63,842 nucleotides of DNA from Dehalococcoidia bacterium (GTDB lineage Bacteria > Chloroflexota > Dehalococcoidia > GIF9 > AB-539-J10), in contig JAUVZB010000001.1 in NCBI GenBank assembly GCA_030602785.1, forward strand, positions 1 through 63,842, in the 5' to 3' direction. Made by a program: the position numbers and the translations under genes. A model generated the notes under the pieces. It ran no database searches. It was not told the origin of the DNA and saw only the letters and a program-made list of their open reading frames with translations. Within the stretch, counting starts at the first letter, position 1. Each line of letters opens with the position of its first letter. Positions 33,002 through 42,015 of this stretch are shown one piece after another.

Positions 33002-33913
33002 ATGGCTGGTGGGGCAATCTTCGACATCCAGAGGTTCTCCCTCCAGGATGGACCGGGACTGCGTACACTTGTCTTTCTGAAGGGCTGTCCGCTACGTTGC
33101 GTCTGGTGCTCCAATCCGGAGTCACAGCGACATGAGCCGCAACTGCTCTATGATGGAGACCGCTGCACGCTGTGTCTGAACTGCGTGCCGGCATGTCCAT
33201 CCGGCGCTCTCACCACGGCGGGAGAGGGCTCTCTCTCGTATGACCTCACCCTATGCACGAAGTGTGGCGCCTGTGTCGCCGCATGTCCCAACGCTGCCCG
33301 CAGCATCAGCGGTAGGCAGATGTCCGTCGAAGAGGTTCTGGCGGCAGTGTTGCGCGACGCCCCGTTCTATAGAAGGTCCGGAGGGGGCGTCACGCTCGGA
33401 GGAGGAGAGCCGACGTATCAGCCCGACTTCGCGGAGGCCCTGCTGCGGGCTTTCAAAGAGCATGGCATGGATACTGCCATCGAGACATGCGGTCACGCTG
33501 ACACCCGTACCTTCCTGTCAGTGGCCAAGGCTGCCGATCATGTCTTCTTCGATGTGAAACAGCTGGACCGCGCGCGACACGTCGAGCTTACTGGAGTGCC
33601 CAACGAACTGATATTGGACAATCTGCGTGCGCTGATGCACATACACCCCGATGTGACGGTACGCTACCCTCTGGTCCCGGGCTGTAACGACAGTGGAGAC
33701 GACCTGCGCTCATTCGCGCAGTACCTGCTGAGGTTGCCGCGCATGCCGCTGGTGGAATTCGTGCCGTACCATCGCTTCGGAGAGCACAAGTATCGGCTGC
33801 TGGGCAGGGACTACGGACTTGCGGGCACACCGCCGTGCGAGGAGCAGGAGGCCGACAGCGCGTGCACCCTCCTGCGCCGGCTCGGGCTGGAGTGTTCGGC
33901 TCTGTCGCACTAG
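33002..33913 (+). CDS. glycyl radical enzyme activating protein
   Basis: A 303-residue radical SAM activase that abstracts a hydrogen from Gly768 of the upstream enzyme. It has Cys29-X3-Cys33-X2-Cys36 in GCPLRCVWCSNPE, followed by an inserted ferredoxin domain with CTLCLNCVPACP and CTKCGACVAACP, the layout of the class with two auxiliary clusters. GGGVTLGGGEPTYQP is the SAM-binding segment. ATG directly follows the stop of the enzyme gene, so both are translated from one mRNA in a fixed ratio. Confidence 0.95.
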   Translation: MAGGAIFDIQRFSLQDGPGLRTLVFLKGCPLRCVWCSNPESQRHEPQLLYDGDRCTLCLNCVPACPSGALTTAGEGSLSYDLTLCTKCGACVAACPNAARSISGRQMSVEEVLAAVLRDAPFYRRSGGGVTLGGGEPTYQPDFAEALLRAFKEHGMDTAIETCGHADTRTFLSVAKAADHVFFDVKQLDRARHVELTGVPNELILDNLRALMHIHPDVTVRYPLVPGCNDSGDDLRSFAQYLLRLPRMPLVEFVPYHRFGEHKYRLLGRDYGLAGTPPCEEQEADSACTLLRRLGLECSALSH

Positions 33914-34071
33914 TAGGCCACGTGCGAGGGAGTCGCCCCTCTTCGAGCCAGAGTGACCAGTGGTGTTGCCGTCTCCCGATGGTGCGCAGATAGCAGAGGA
34001 CACATGCCATCCACCGGCCGCACTCCGACGGGGTTGCGATACGGCGCTATCGCACCGGCCCCGGCGCAATG

Positions 34072-34821
34072 CTAGCCCAACGACCTGTCATCGAGACCCA
34101 CACCCTTCGATATGACCTTGCGCCACGCGGCCTTGATACCTGCACCGTCGGTGGCCGCAAGCAGCAGGGCGGAGTGCTCCTCTTCCTCTTCGGAGAATGC
34201 GTCTATGTGCTCGCACACATCCGCGAGCCTGTTGGCAGGAAACTTGCACGCGCCGTTCTCGTCGATGTGAACGATGTCACCCGGGGCTACATCCATGCCC
34301 GCAACACTCACCGGCACGTTGAAGGCTCGAAGCGCCAGGCTTCCGTGCCCGGAAGTCACGCCGCGGGCGACGTGCTGAATGCCCAGCTCGCGCATTTCAT
34401 CCACGTCTCGTACCGGGCTATTCGTGATGAGGCCAACAGCGCCACAGGCCTTGTAGAGAGCACCGGACTGCCCGCCGAATATGCCGGCCCGGCACAGGAC
34501 CTCCGGAGGGAATTGCGCCTCGCAAACGACGATACTCGGCTTCCTCGCGGCCAGGAGGAAGTCCACGAAATCGAGGTACGAGGCAGCCGGCTGGTCCGGG
34601 TCGACGAGACCGAACACAACTGTCACGGCGAATCCGATGGCCGGCCCGAGCTCCGGGAAGAGGCACGAGACCGAATCGTCGGCATACCACCTGCCATACC
34701 ACGGGTCATACAGTCCGAGGCAATGTGGGTGCTGCGGGTACGAGGCGACGACGTTTCCCACGCTGGGGGAATTGAAAGTCCGGAGCTTCTCGAGCATCTC
34801 CAGTTCTGAGAGTTCTGCCAT
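34072..34821 (-). CDS. RraA-like/HMG-CHA aldolase family protein
   Basis: This 249-residue protein belongs to the RraA fold, which includes the regulator of RNase E, and aldolases that cleave 4-hydroxy-4-methyl-2-oxoglutarate and 4-carboxy-4-hydroxy-2-oxoadipate. Core motifs are GGQSGALYKACGAVGLITNSPVRD in two parts (Arg-Asp is the usual catalytic pair), DIVHIDENGACKFP and a divalent-metal site. In a catabolic neighbourhood an aldolase or decarboxylase is more likely than an RNase regulator. ATG 34821 has AGGAGGTGA upstream. It is convergent with the glycyl radical activase. Confidence 0.78.
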   Translation of the reverse strand: MAELSELEMLEKLRTFNSPSVGNVVASYPQHPHCLGLYDPWYGRWYADDSVSCLFPELGPAIGFAVTVVFGLVDPDQPAASYLDFVDFLLAARKPSIVVCEAQFPPEVLCRAGIFGGQSGALYKACGAVGLITNSPVRDVDEMRELGIQHVARGVTSGHGSLALRAFNVPVSVAGMDVAPGDIVHIDENGACKFPANRLADVCEHIDAFSEEEEEHSALLLAATDGAGIKAAWRKVISKGVGLDDRSLG

Positions 34822-35127
34822 TGCTGTAGCTCACCTCCTGACGGGCGCTGACGCCGGATACGGCACCATTATATACGGCTGCTGATTTGTCGTACACGGG
34901 CAGCGCGTACTACAATCGGCTGTCGTGCCCGGTGATATGCGTAGGGCAGGCAGTCGCTCGTCGGATGAATCGCGCGCTGAGAAGCCGGCCGGTATCCACG
35001 AAGTTCCGGCATTTGGCGCGTCCGCCATGAAGTGTCGACGCATGGAGTCTCGCCGGGCAGACGCGAGAGGACGGCGCCGGTAGTCATCGCGATGGTGTCG
35101 GCCACTGCGAACTGAGAGGAGTCCACT
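34822..35127. other. intergenic between divergent RraA-like and MBL genes
   Basis: A 306-base region that must hold both promoters. No clear hairpin, palindrome-family member or reading frame with a ribosome binding site was found. Confidence 0.4.
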
Positions 35128-36105
35128 TTGATTGAGGAGTTGTTGCCCGGTGTCTTCAAGTTGGAGGTGCCTCTACCTCACAGCCCGCTGAAGGCGACCA
35201 ACTGCTACCTTGTGAGCGATGGCGAAAGGCCACTTGTCATAGACACCGCGTTCAACCGGCGGGAGTGCAAGGAAGCCCTTGTGGGCATGCTTGCGGAACT
35301 GGGCAACTCGCCGGATTCAGTCGACTACTTCATCACCCACCTTCATGCAGACCATCTTGGGCTTGCATCATCTCTGGCGAGGAACGGCACTACCGTGTAC
35401 TTCAATGAGCCGGACATGCCGCTTGCACGGCCGGCTGACAGCTACTGGCAGGAGATGGGCCGCGTGTATGAGTCGCACGGTATGCTGCCACGCGATTTGA
35501 AGGTGGCCATGGAGAAGCATCCCGGCCGTATCTATGGCCCTGAACGTGACTTCCCGTACACGGTTGTCCACGATGGCGACGCACTCAGGAAGGGCGAGTA
35601 CGCTCTTCGGTGCGTCCATACGCCGGGCCATACTCCGGGTCACATGTGTCTGCTCTTAGAGGGAGCCAACGTGCTCTTCTGCGGCGACCACATTCTTGGA
35701 GATATCACGCCCAACATCACGATGTGGCTCGGGATGCCGGACTCGCTGGGGCGCTACCTGGAGAGTCTGAATGCTACCGCTCAACTTAATCTCGTGCGCG
35801 CGCTTCCCGGACACCGCTCGATGATTGACGACTGTGCCGCACGAATCGAGGAACTGAAGCAGCATCACGCGCAACGCCTTGAAGAGGTTGTTGCCGCCCT
35901 GAAGGATGGGGAGAAGGACGCGGCGACCGTCACGCCGCTCATTGGCTGGGACCTCAGGTACGAACACTGGGATGATGTGCACCCCATCCAGAAACTCTTT
36001 GCAACCGGGGAGGCGATTGCGCACCTTCAGCACCTGGAGGCGTGCCAGATCGTGAGCAGCCGCACGGACGCAGGCAGAGTACTCTACGCGCTCAGTGCCT
36101 CCTAG
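35128..36105 (+). CDS. metallo-beta-lactamase-fold hydrolase
   Basis: This 325-residue MBL-fold protein has the metal motif His71-X-His73-X-Asp75-His76 (THLHADHLGL), a downstream histidine in CVHTPGHTPGH, an Asp in FCGDHI and a C-terminal extension of about 100 residues with helical character (KQHHAQRLEEVVAALK). It is close to glyoxalase II-like and thioesterase-like MBL proteins; hydrolysis of a CoA or glutathione thioester is possible but unproved. The TTG start is supported by AGAGGAG six bases upstream. Its last four bases overlap the convergent Ig-like gene. Confidence 0.88.
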   Translation: MIEELLPGVFKLEVPLPHSPLKATNCYLVSDGERPLVIDTAFNRRECKEALVGMLAELGNSPDSVDYFITHLHADHLGLASSLARNGTTVYFNEPDMPLARPADSYWQEMGRVYESHGMLPRDLKVAMEKHPGRIYGPERDFPYTVVHDGDALRKGEYALRCVHTPGHTPGHMCLLLEGANVLFCGDHILGDITPNITMWLGMPDSLGRYLESLNATAQLNLVRALPGHRSMIDDCAARIEELKQHHAQRLEEVVAALKDGEKDAATVTPLIGWDLRYEHWDDVHPIQKLFATGEAIAHLQHLEACQIVSSRTDAGRVLYALSAS

Positions 36106-37145
36106 AAGGCACAACCACACTTTTCGACGTATATGAGCACGCTTCCGCTGGCCTTGTTGCCGTGGGCGTCCGAGACTTCCACGACAATCGTAGCGGAGAT
36201 TCTAGTGTCGGGCGCCTCCCATGTGGCGGCGGCTCCATCTGCTTTGAGTATCCCCTGGTCAACGCTCCATTCATAGGTGAACGGGCCGTCGCCCTCCTCC
36301 ACGACGCACTCAATCGTGCATGAGCGGCCGCGGAAAATGGCCCACGCGTCCCCCTTTCTCTTGAGCATGTCGGTGTTGTTGGCAGTCACGAGAAACTCGC
36401 CAAGATGCGGAGGCTCAGCGAAGGTGACATTGATGGGCATGGCGTGTCTGTTCTCGCCACCGTATGTGTCCCGTGCCCAGACGGTAATCCAATACGACTC
36501 GGCAGCTTCAGGCGCCACCCAGATAACGGCGTTGCCTTCGCCAAGGAACTCACCGCCGGTGGCGGTCCACTCATAGGAGATCTTGTCGCCATCATCGTCT
36601 TCGGCGACGCACGAGATGTAACAGCTTGACTCAGGAACGACCCAATCCACGTAGGAAGTCATCGAGAGTATCTCGGGGGCGTAGTTTGTCTTGACACGCA
36701 GCGACGTCGAGAAATCCGCTGTGCCACCGCGCCCATCGTCCACGGTCACCGACAGCCGGTATAGACCCTCGGAGTCAGGAGCGCCCCACTCAATGCTGGC
36801 GCCCTCACCGTAAACGTCTCCCTGATCGGAGGACCATGTGTACGTCAGGGGGTCGTCGTCCTCGTCGATGGCTTCGCACTCCACGACGCACAAGTCAAAA
36901 GGGGTGATACGGTCAGTGGCCGGAGTGAGGCCGACAATCACCGGAACGTGATTGGGAGCAGGGGTTTCCTCTTCCTCAACGGGCGCCGGGTCAGCCACAG
37001 CGGAGTCGACGGTGAGACGCCCTCCATTCATCAGAAGGATGGCTGCCACTACACCCACGCACACCAGCGCGACGACAAGGACGGCTTTCTTCTGTGAACC
37101 TTTCTGTGGCTTCGGCTTGTTTTGTGTACCCGGCGAGTAAGCCAA
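36102..37145 (-). CDS. membrane-anchored protein with three Cys-paired Ig/PKD-like domains
   Basis: This 347-residue protein has a short basic cytoplasmic tail, one transmembrane helix (about residues 20-40, KKAVLVVALVCVGVVAAILL), an acidic linker (EEEETPAP) and three Ig/PKD-like domains (about 65-150, 155-240, 245-345). Each has a Cys-X3-Cys pair (CVVECEA, CYISCVA, CTIECVV). It ends KCGCAF. The architecture parallels the protein at 23712-25049. TTG 37145 with GGAGGG seven bases upstream is preferred; GTG 37160 includes that site. Function unknown. Confidence 0.75.
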   Translation of the reverse strand: MAYSPGTQNKPKPQKGSQKKAVLVVALVCVGVVAAILLMNGGRLTVDSAVADPAPVEEEETPAPNHVPVIVGLTPATDRITPFDLCVVECEAIDEDDDPLTYTWSSDQGDVYGEGASIEWGAPDSEGLYRLSVTVDDGRGGTADFSTSLRVKTNYAPEILSMTSYVDWVVPESSCYISCVAEDDDGDKISYEWTATGGEFLGEGNAVIWVAPEAAESYWITVWARDTYGGENRHAMPINVTFAEPPHLGEFLVTANNTDMLKRKGDAWAIFRGRSCTIECVVEEGDGPFTYEWSVDQGILKADGAAATWEAPDTRISATIVVEVSDAHGNKASGSVLIYVEKCGCAF

Positions 37146-37323
37146 CGTACTGCCCTCCACGTAACGGTGCTATTCTGGCGAAGTTTAGCACCATGGCATT
37201 GGTCGCGCGAACGACGCCCGCCGGGGCGCAATACGATGCCAATGACCACGCGAAATGTCTGCGCGTGGGCGTATCAGCGTCCCGCCCGCCAGGCGGGCGA
37301 GACGCCGGACGTCCTGCAGGAAT

Positions 37324-38085
37324 TCAGCCCATGGCTACCTTGTTCGTGAGGATACCGATGCCGTCGATTTCAATCTCAATGACATCGCCGACCTTCACGG
37401 GGCAATGGCCGCCCTTGGGCGTCCCTGTGTAAACCACGTCACCGGGCAGCAGAGGAGTGAACTGCGATATGTGGCTGATAATCCTCGCGGTGTTGAATAT
37501 TTGCCTGCTGGTGTTGCTGTCCTGCTTTGTCTCACCGCTGACCCTGCCCTGGATTCGTAGCGCGTTGGGAGCCACGTCGGTGACCAGCACCGGCCCGAGC
37601 GCTGCCGACTTGTAGTAGCCCTTGGCCCTGGTGAGACGACCGTCAAGCTTATACAGGTCGAACAGAGTCATGTCATTGCCGCAGGTGAAGCCGAGCACGT
37701 AGTCGAGTGCCTCGGACTCGCTGACTCTCCACGCCCTGCGCTTCATCACCGCGCACAACTCTGCCTCATAGCAAACGTTATTCGAGATTGGCAGTGCGTA
37801 GACATCTTCCCCCGGGTTCACAAGAGAGGAAGGCGGTTTGAAGAACAGGGCAGGCTCCGTGGGCGTCTCAACTTGAAGCTGGTCGATTGTGTCCGTGTAG
37901 TTGAGGCCGCAGCAGATGATTGTCGCCGGCTGCGCCGGCGCCAACAACGTCGCTTCACTCAGCGCGCAAAGCCGCTCACCTCGAGTGAAGTCCCCGTAGA
38001 GGTCTCCTTCCAACGAGAACACAGAGTCCGCCTCCACAATGCCCCATTTGGAGTTCCCTTTCCAGTCAATCCTTACAAGTCTCAT
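37324..38085 (-). CDS. fumarylacetoacetate hydrolase-family enzyme
   Basis: This 253-residue protein has the FAH fold found in hydrolases, isomerases and decarboxylases acting on ring-cleavage products (for example HpaG or oxaloacetate decarboxylase). Metal and substrate motifs are present: IICCGLNYTDT, YEAELCAVMKRR (the metal-binding glutamates), GFTCGNDMT and the C-terminal VYTGTPKGG. It fits a role in degradation of an aromatic or dicarboxylic intermediate, matching its neighbours. GGAG precedes ATG 38085. It is divergent from the second dehydratase-like gene. A GC-rich palindrome at 37281-37297 may end its transcript. Confidence 0.88.
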   Translation of the reverse strand: MRLVRIDWKGNSKWGIVEADSVFSLEGDLYGDFTRGERLCALSEATLLAPAQPATIICCGLNYTDTIDQLQVETPTEPALFFKPPSSLVNPGEDVYALPISNNVCYEAELCAVMKRRAWRVSESEALDYVLGFTCGNDMTLFDLYKLDGRLTRAKGYYKSAALGPVLVTDVAPNALRIQGRVSGETKQDSNTSRQIFNTARIISHISQFTPLLPGDVVYTGTPKGGHCPVKVGDVIEIEIDGIGILTNKVAMG

Positions 38086-38334
38086 TCTTCTCCTTTCTCT
38101 CTGTTTCTGTAGACAGGGACCGGAACTAGCTGTTTCCGTCCCGATGGGCTCCACACGGTCCTCTCTGGAAGACCGGGAACACTACCTCGGCACCTGCTGA
38201 CGCGGGCATCCGGGGCGAAAGTTACTGAATGCACGGGGTATAATGGTACATCACACGACGCTATCCCGGCTCCTGTGCCCTGCCTTGCCAGCCGTAATGC
38301 GACAGCAGCCGCCGGAACAGCCGGAGGAGGAACA

Positions 38335-39828
38335 ATGCCACTGATGACTCCAGAGCAATTTGAAGAAAGCCTCAAACTGTTGAAGCCCCGTGTCTTCATG
38401 AACGGCAAGCGAGTCGAGAACATCCTTGATAACCCCAACACCAGGACAGTGGTCGAGGCGAACAAGGCGAGCTACGAATGGGCGCAAGATCCCGCCAGTC
38501 GGGACATCATGACAGCCTATTCGCCCCTCATCAACGACACGGTCAATCGTTACACATACGTGAGCAGGAGCGTGGACGACCTCATTCGGAAGGCCGAGGC
38601 AGGCACCTTCACGTCCGAGAATCTCGGCACCTGCATCTACCGCTGCGTTGGCTATGACTGTTTCCACTCTCTGTGGAGTACCACCTGGGAGATGGACAGG
38701 GATATCGGAACCTCGTATCACCCGCGCTTTCTCGAGTATCTCAAGATGGTGCAGACTCGAGACCTGTCCGTCGCCGGCGCACTGACCGAGCCACGCGGGC
38801 CGCGCAATAAGCGAGCCCAGAACTGGCCCGATCCGTATCTGTCAGTCAAGGTCGTCGAGAAGAACGACAAGGGGATAGTCGTGAAGGGCGCTAAGATAAA
38901 CATCAGCGGAGGTTTCGCCAGTCACGAGATAGTGGTGCTGCCACAGTCGGCGCACTCGGCAGCCGAAGCCGACTACGCAGTTGCGTTCGCCACGCCGCCG
39001 GATGCGCCCGGGATTACGTTCGTGTGTCAGTACACCCCTTTCTCCGCCGAACGGGATCTTGCGGACGATATCGAGGAGCTAGGCAACCCGCTCTATGGCC
39101 AGAGAGAGACATCCATGATTATCTTTGACAACGTCTTCGTGCCGTGGGAAAGGGTATTCCACTGCGGCGAATATGCATACTCGGGCGAGTTCGTGACCCG
39201 CTTCGCGAGAACCCACCGCATGACATGTGGTGGAACATGCAAGGTGGGCTTCATGAACCAGATAATCGGCAGCGCGAAGTTGATTCAGGAGTACAAGGGC
39301 CTGCAGAACGTGCCGCACATCAACGAGGAACTCGCCGAGATGGTCGCGTTGCGAGAGACCTGTCGCTCCTGTGGACTGGCGGCAGCCTACAAGGGGTCCG
39401 AGGAACCGAAGGGCTCGGGCGTGTTCCTCCCGGATGAGCTCATGGGCAACGTGTCCAAGCTGAATGTGTGCAACGCATTCTGGCGCGTAATGGCACTTGC
39501 GGGGGACATAGGCGGCGGCCTCATCGTCACACTGCCGTCTCTCAAGGAACTGGACAATCCTGAGACGAAAGCCTATGTGGAAGAGTTCTATAGTTTCGGA
39601 GGAGATGAACCAGCCGAGAACGTGATGAAGGTACACAAGCACCTGCAGAACTGGACGGCCGGGCTTCACGGCGTCGGCACGTGGCATGGAGCGGGCCCGG
39701 TGCAGGCCCAGAAAATCATGTTGCAGCGCGTCATCAACTACGATCGCGAGAAGGAGATAGTGAAGAAGACGCTGCGACTGAAGCCGAAGGCGCCCGCCGC
39801 TGATTCAGGTGAAGAGACCAAGGGATAG
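38335..39828 (+). CDS. 4-hydroxybutyryl-CoA dehydratase / 4-HPA 3-hydroxylase family enzyme (2)
   Basis: A 497-residue paralog of the gene at 27301-28773, only moderately similar. The cluster ligands are conserved as Cys100-X3-Cys104 (GTCIYRC), and His294 with Cys302 (HRMTCGGTC); the spacing is one residue longer than in AbfD, and an extra Cys298 lies between. FDNVFVPWERVF and GAKINISGGF mark the flavin domain. GGAGGAGG precedes ATG 38335. It heads a three-gene run with the DnaJ-C/thioredoxin fusion and a Lpd-like flavoprotein, suggesting an oxygen-sensitive enzyme with a dedicated thiol system. Confidence 0.88.
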   Translation: MPLMTPEQFEESLKLLKPRVFMNGKRVENILDNPNTRTVVEANKASYEWAQDPASRDIMTAYSPLINDTVNRYTYVSRSVDDLIRKAEAGTFTSENLGTCIYRCVGYDCFHSLWSTTWEMDRDIGTSYHPRFLEYLKMVQTRDLSVAGALTEPRGPRNKRAQNWPDPYLSVKVVEKNDKGIVVKGAKINISGGFASHEIVVLPQSAHSAAEADYAVAFATPPDAPGITFVCQYTPFSAERDLADDIEELGNPLYGQRETSMIIFDNVFVPWERVFHCGEYAYSGEFVTRFARTHRMTCGGTCKVGFMNQIIGSAKLIQEYKGLQNVPHINEELAEMVALRETCRSCGLAAAYKGSEEPKGSGVFLPDELMGNVSKLNVCNAFWRVMALAGDIGGGLIVTLPSLKELDNPETKAYVEEFYSFGGDEPAENVMKVHKHLQNWTAGLHGVGTWHGAGPVQAQKIMLQRVINYDREKEIVKKTLRLKPKAPAADSGEETKG

Positions 39829-39902
39829 AGGAGTGGGATGACTGGACGCGATGGCAGGAATCCCGAGTTGTTGATTGCAGGCCCTTGTGGAGCCCCGGCG
39901 CG

Positions 39903-40481
39903 ATGAGCGCCGCGGCAGAAGGGGACGGCCAAGTGACCGGACCAGTCACGTATGAGCTGACGTTATCGCATGCGGAGGCGCAGACGGGTGTCACAAGGGT
40001 GCTCCCGCGCAATGGCAAGCGGCTTCAGGTCAATGTGCCGTCGGGCACGCAGAGCGGCCAGACGGTGCTGCTTCGAAATGCGCTGAAAATCACTGACGAT
40101 ATCGAGGGAGACATTCTTATCCGCGTGCGAATTGAAGCGCGTCAGGGCCAGGCTGGCGTCCAGGTGGTCAGTGATGCCACGTTCGAGGCGGAAGTGCTCA
40201 AGTCGCCTCTGCCCGTGCTTGTGGACTTCTGGGCTCCGTGGTGCGGCCCTTGTCGAGCCCTCGCACTCGTGACCGAGCGACTCGCAGGCGAGTATGCCGG
40301 TCGGGTGGTGTTCTGCAAGCTGAATGTCGACGAGAATCCCCTGGCGTCACGCAAATACCAGGTCATGAGCATACCGACCGTGTTGCTCTTCAACCAGGGA
40401 CGTATCGCCGACATGAGCGTTGGAGCGGTTTCTGAGCGGGACCTGAAATCGCGCATAGAGACGCTGCTGGATCGCCTTTAA
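39903..40481 (+). CDS. DnaJ C-terminal-domain/thioredoxin fusion
   Basis: This 192-residue protein joins two parts. Residues 15-80 resemble the C-terminal substrate-binding beta-sandwich of DnaJ (YELTLSHAEAQTGV, GKRLQVNVPSGTQSGQTVLL, GDILIRVRI) with no J domain. Residues 92-192 are a full thioredoxin with the active site Trp-Cys114-Gly-Pro-Cys117 and the cis-Pro loop MSIPTVLLF. GGAG precedes ATG 39903; an in-frame TTG at 39885 is less likely. It lies between the iron-sulfur dehydratase-like enzyme and a disulfide reductase. A role in delivering electrons or in repairing the neighbour enzyme is inference. Confidence 0.88.
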   Translation: MSAAAEGDGQVTGPVTYELTLSHAEAQTGVTRVLPRNGKRLQVNVPSGTQSGQTVLLRNALKITDDIEGDILIRVRIEARQGQAGVQVVSDATFEAEVLKSPLPVLVDFWAPWCGPCRALALVTERLAGEYAGRVVFCKLNVDENPLASRKYQVMSIPTVLLFNQGRIADMSVGAVSERDLKSRIETLLDRL

Positions 40482-40555
40482 CTGTGACGTGATGTCCCGA
40501 CATGCTGGAGAGACAGGCTGGGAGTGTGTCCTGACCGGAGATCGAGGTGGATGTG

Positions 40556-41926
40556 ATGCCCGGGAAGTATGACGCAGTTGTGGTAGGCTCGGGCTCGGGC
40601 ATGTTCGTGGTCTATGAGGCTGTCTTTCGCGGGCTGTCGGTCGCACTTGTCGACAAGGGACCATTGGGGGGTACCTGTCCCAACCTCGGGTGTATCCCGT
40701 CCAAGATGCTCATGTTTCCGGCAGACAGGATCGTTGAGATACAGGAAGCGCGGAAGCTGGGAGTTGAAGCTGACATAAGAACCATCGATTTCCCTTTCAT
40801 CATGCAGCGCATGCGCCATAGCGTGGAGGAAGCGCAGCGGCAGATGGGCGAGGCGATTTCCGAGCTTCGAGGCCTGTCGTTCCGTGAAGGAGAGGGCCAC
40901 TTTGTCGGCGAGTACGAGATGGAAGTGGGCGGGGACCGCATCCGGGGAGACCGGTTCTTCATTGCGACGGGGTCACGGCCGTACGCACCTCCCATACCCG
41001 GGTTGGACTCCACCGAGTACCTGACGACGGAGACGCTGCTTCAACTCAACAGCGTGCCACGCAGCATGGCAATCATCGGTGGGGGCTACATCGGCGTCGA
41101 ATACGCACACTTCTTCGCAGCGATGGGCACATCGGTCGCGCTCCTCGAGTCAACCGAACGCCTGGTGCCCGGAGAAGAGCCGGAACTCGCAGCCCTTCTG
41201 AAGAACGCCCTCAGCAAGCGCATGCAGGTGCTGACTAATGTGGACATTGAAGAGGTCGCGAAGGAAGAGCGTGACGTCAGGCTGCTCGTGAAAGAGAAAT
41301 GCTCGGGTGGGCGCTTCGCCGTGATGGCGGACACCGTCATGGTGGCGACGGGCAGGCGGTCCAACGCCGACCTCCTCGAAGTGGAGAAGACCGGCGTCGG
41401 CATAGACGAGAGAGGCTTCGTGAAGGTGAATGGCAGCATGGAAACCAGCATGCCCGGGATATACGCAGTCGGTGACGCCAACGGACGCTACATGTTCCGC
41501 CACATTGCCAACCTGGAAGCCTCGCTCGCAGCAAGAAACGCATTCACCGGACAGAACGAGACGATGGACTACAGCGCCGCGCCGCATGCAGTGTATTCCT
41601 ATCCACAGATAGCTGCCGTGGGGCTCACCGCAGCGGAGGCTGCCCGGGAACACAACGTCCTCATCGGCAGGGCCCGATATGCGGATAGCGCCACGGGCGA
41701 AGCGATGATGGAGACAGACGGCTTCGCAAAGGCCATTGTGGATCGCGACACACATGCAATACTGGACTTCCATGTTATCGGGCCACATGCTCCCTCGCTG
41801 GTCCAGGAGGTCACCAACGCCATGGCATCCGGCGGCCACGCGGACGAGATCGCGAAAGGCGTGCACATACACCCTGCGCTGCCCGAGCTTGTCCAGGCGG
41901 CATTCCGCAACCTGTCAGCTGAATAG
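40556..41926 (+). CDS. dihydrolipoyl-dehydrogenase-like flavoprotein (variant 2)
   Basis: This 456-residue disulfide oxidoreductase is a paralog of the gene at 7216. It has VVVGSGSGMF for FAD, the disulfide pair Cys41/Cys46 (GGTCPNLGC) followed by the usual Ser-Lys, IIGGGYIGVEY for NAD(P)H, AVGDANG for FAD and HIHPALPE at the C-terminus. Lipoyl proteins are not encoded nearby, whereas a thioredoxin fusion ends 74 bases upstream; it may be that protein's reductase. GAGG lies eight bases before ATG 40556; GTG 40547 is in frame but overlaps the site. Confidence 0.88.
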   Translation: MPGKYDAVVVGSGSGMFVVYEAVFRGLSVALVDKGPLGGTCPNLGCIPSKMLMFPADRIVEIQEARKLGVEADIRTIDFPFIMQRMRHSVEEAQRQMGEAISELRGLSFREGEGHFVGEYEMEVGGDRIRGDRFFIATGSRPYAPPIPGLDSTEYLTTETLLQLNSVPRSMAIIGGGYIGVEYAHFFAAMGTSVALLESTERLVPGEEPELAALLKNALSKRMQVLTNVDIEEVAKEERDVRLLVKEKCSGGRFAVMADTVMVATGRRSNADLLEVEKTGVGIDERGFVKVNGSMETSMPGIYAVGDANGRYMFRHIANLEASLAARNAFTGQNETMDYSAAPHAVYSYPQIAAVGLTAAEAAREHNVLIGRARYADSATGEAMMETDGFAKAIVDRDTHAILDFHVIGPHAPSLVQEVTNAMASGGHADEIAKGVHIHPALPELVQAAFRNLSAE

Positions 41927-42015
41927 CGTACCTCGAGGACGTGCCAACTCACTGAACCGTGGATGGAGAGGGTTTCCGAGGGTAGCAGGAGGCGCAGCCG
42001 ACAGATAACCGGGGG

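Noticed and set aside
37281-37297. Terminator for the FAH-family gene
   Set aside because: CGCCCGCC/GGCGGGCG is a palindrome with a one-base centre and no T-run; it was not annotated as a terminator.
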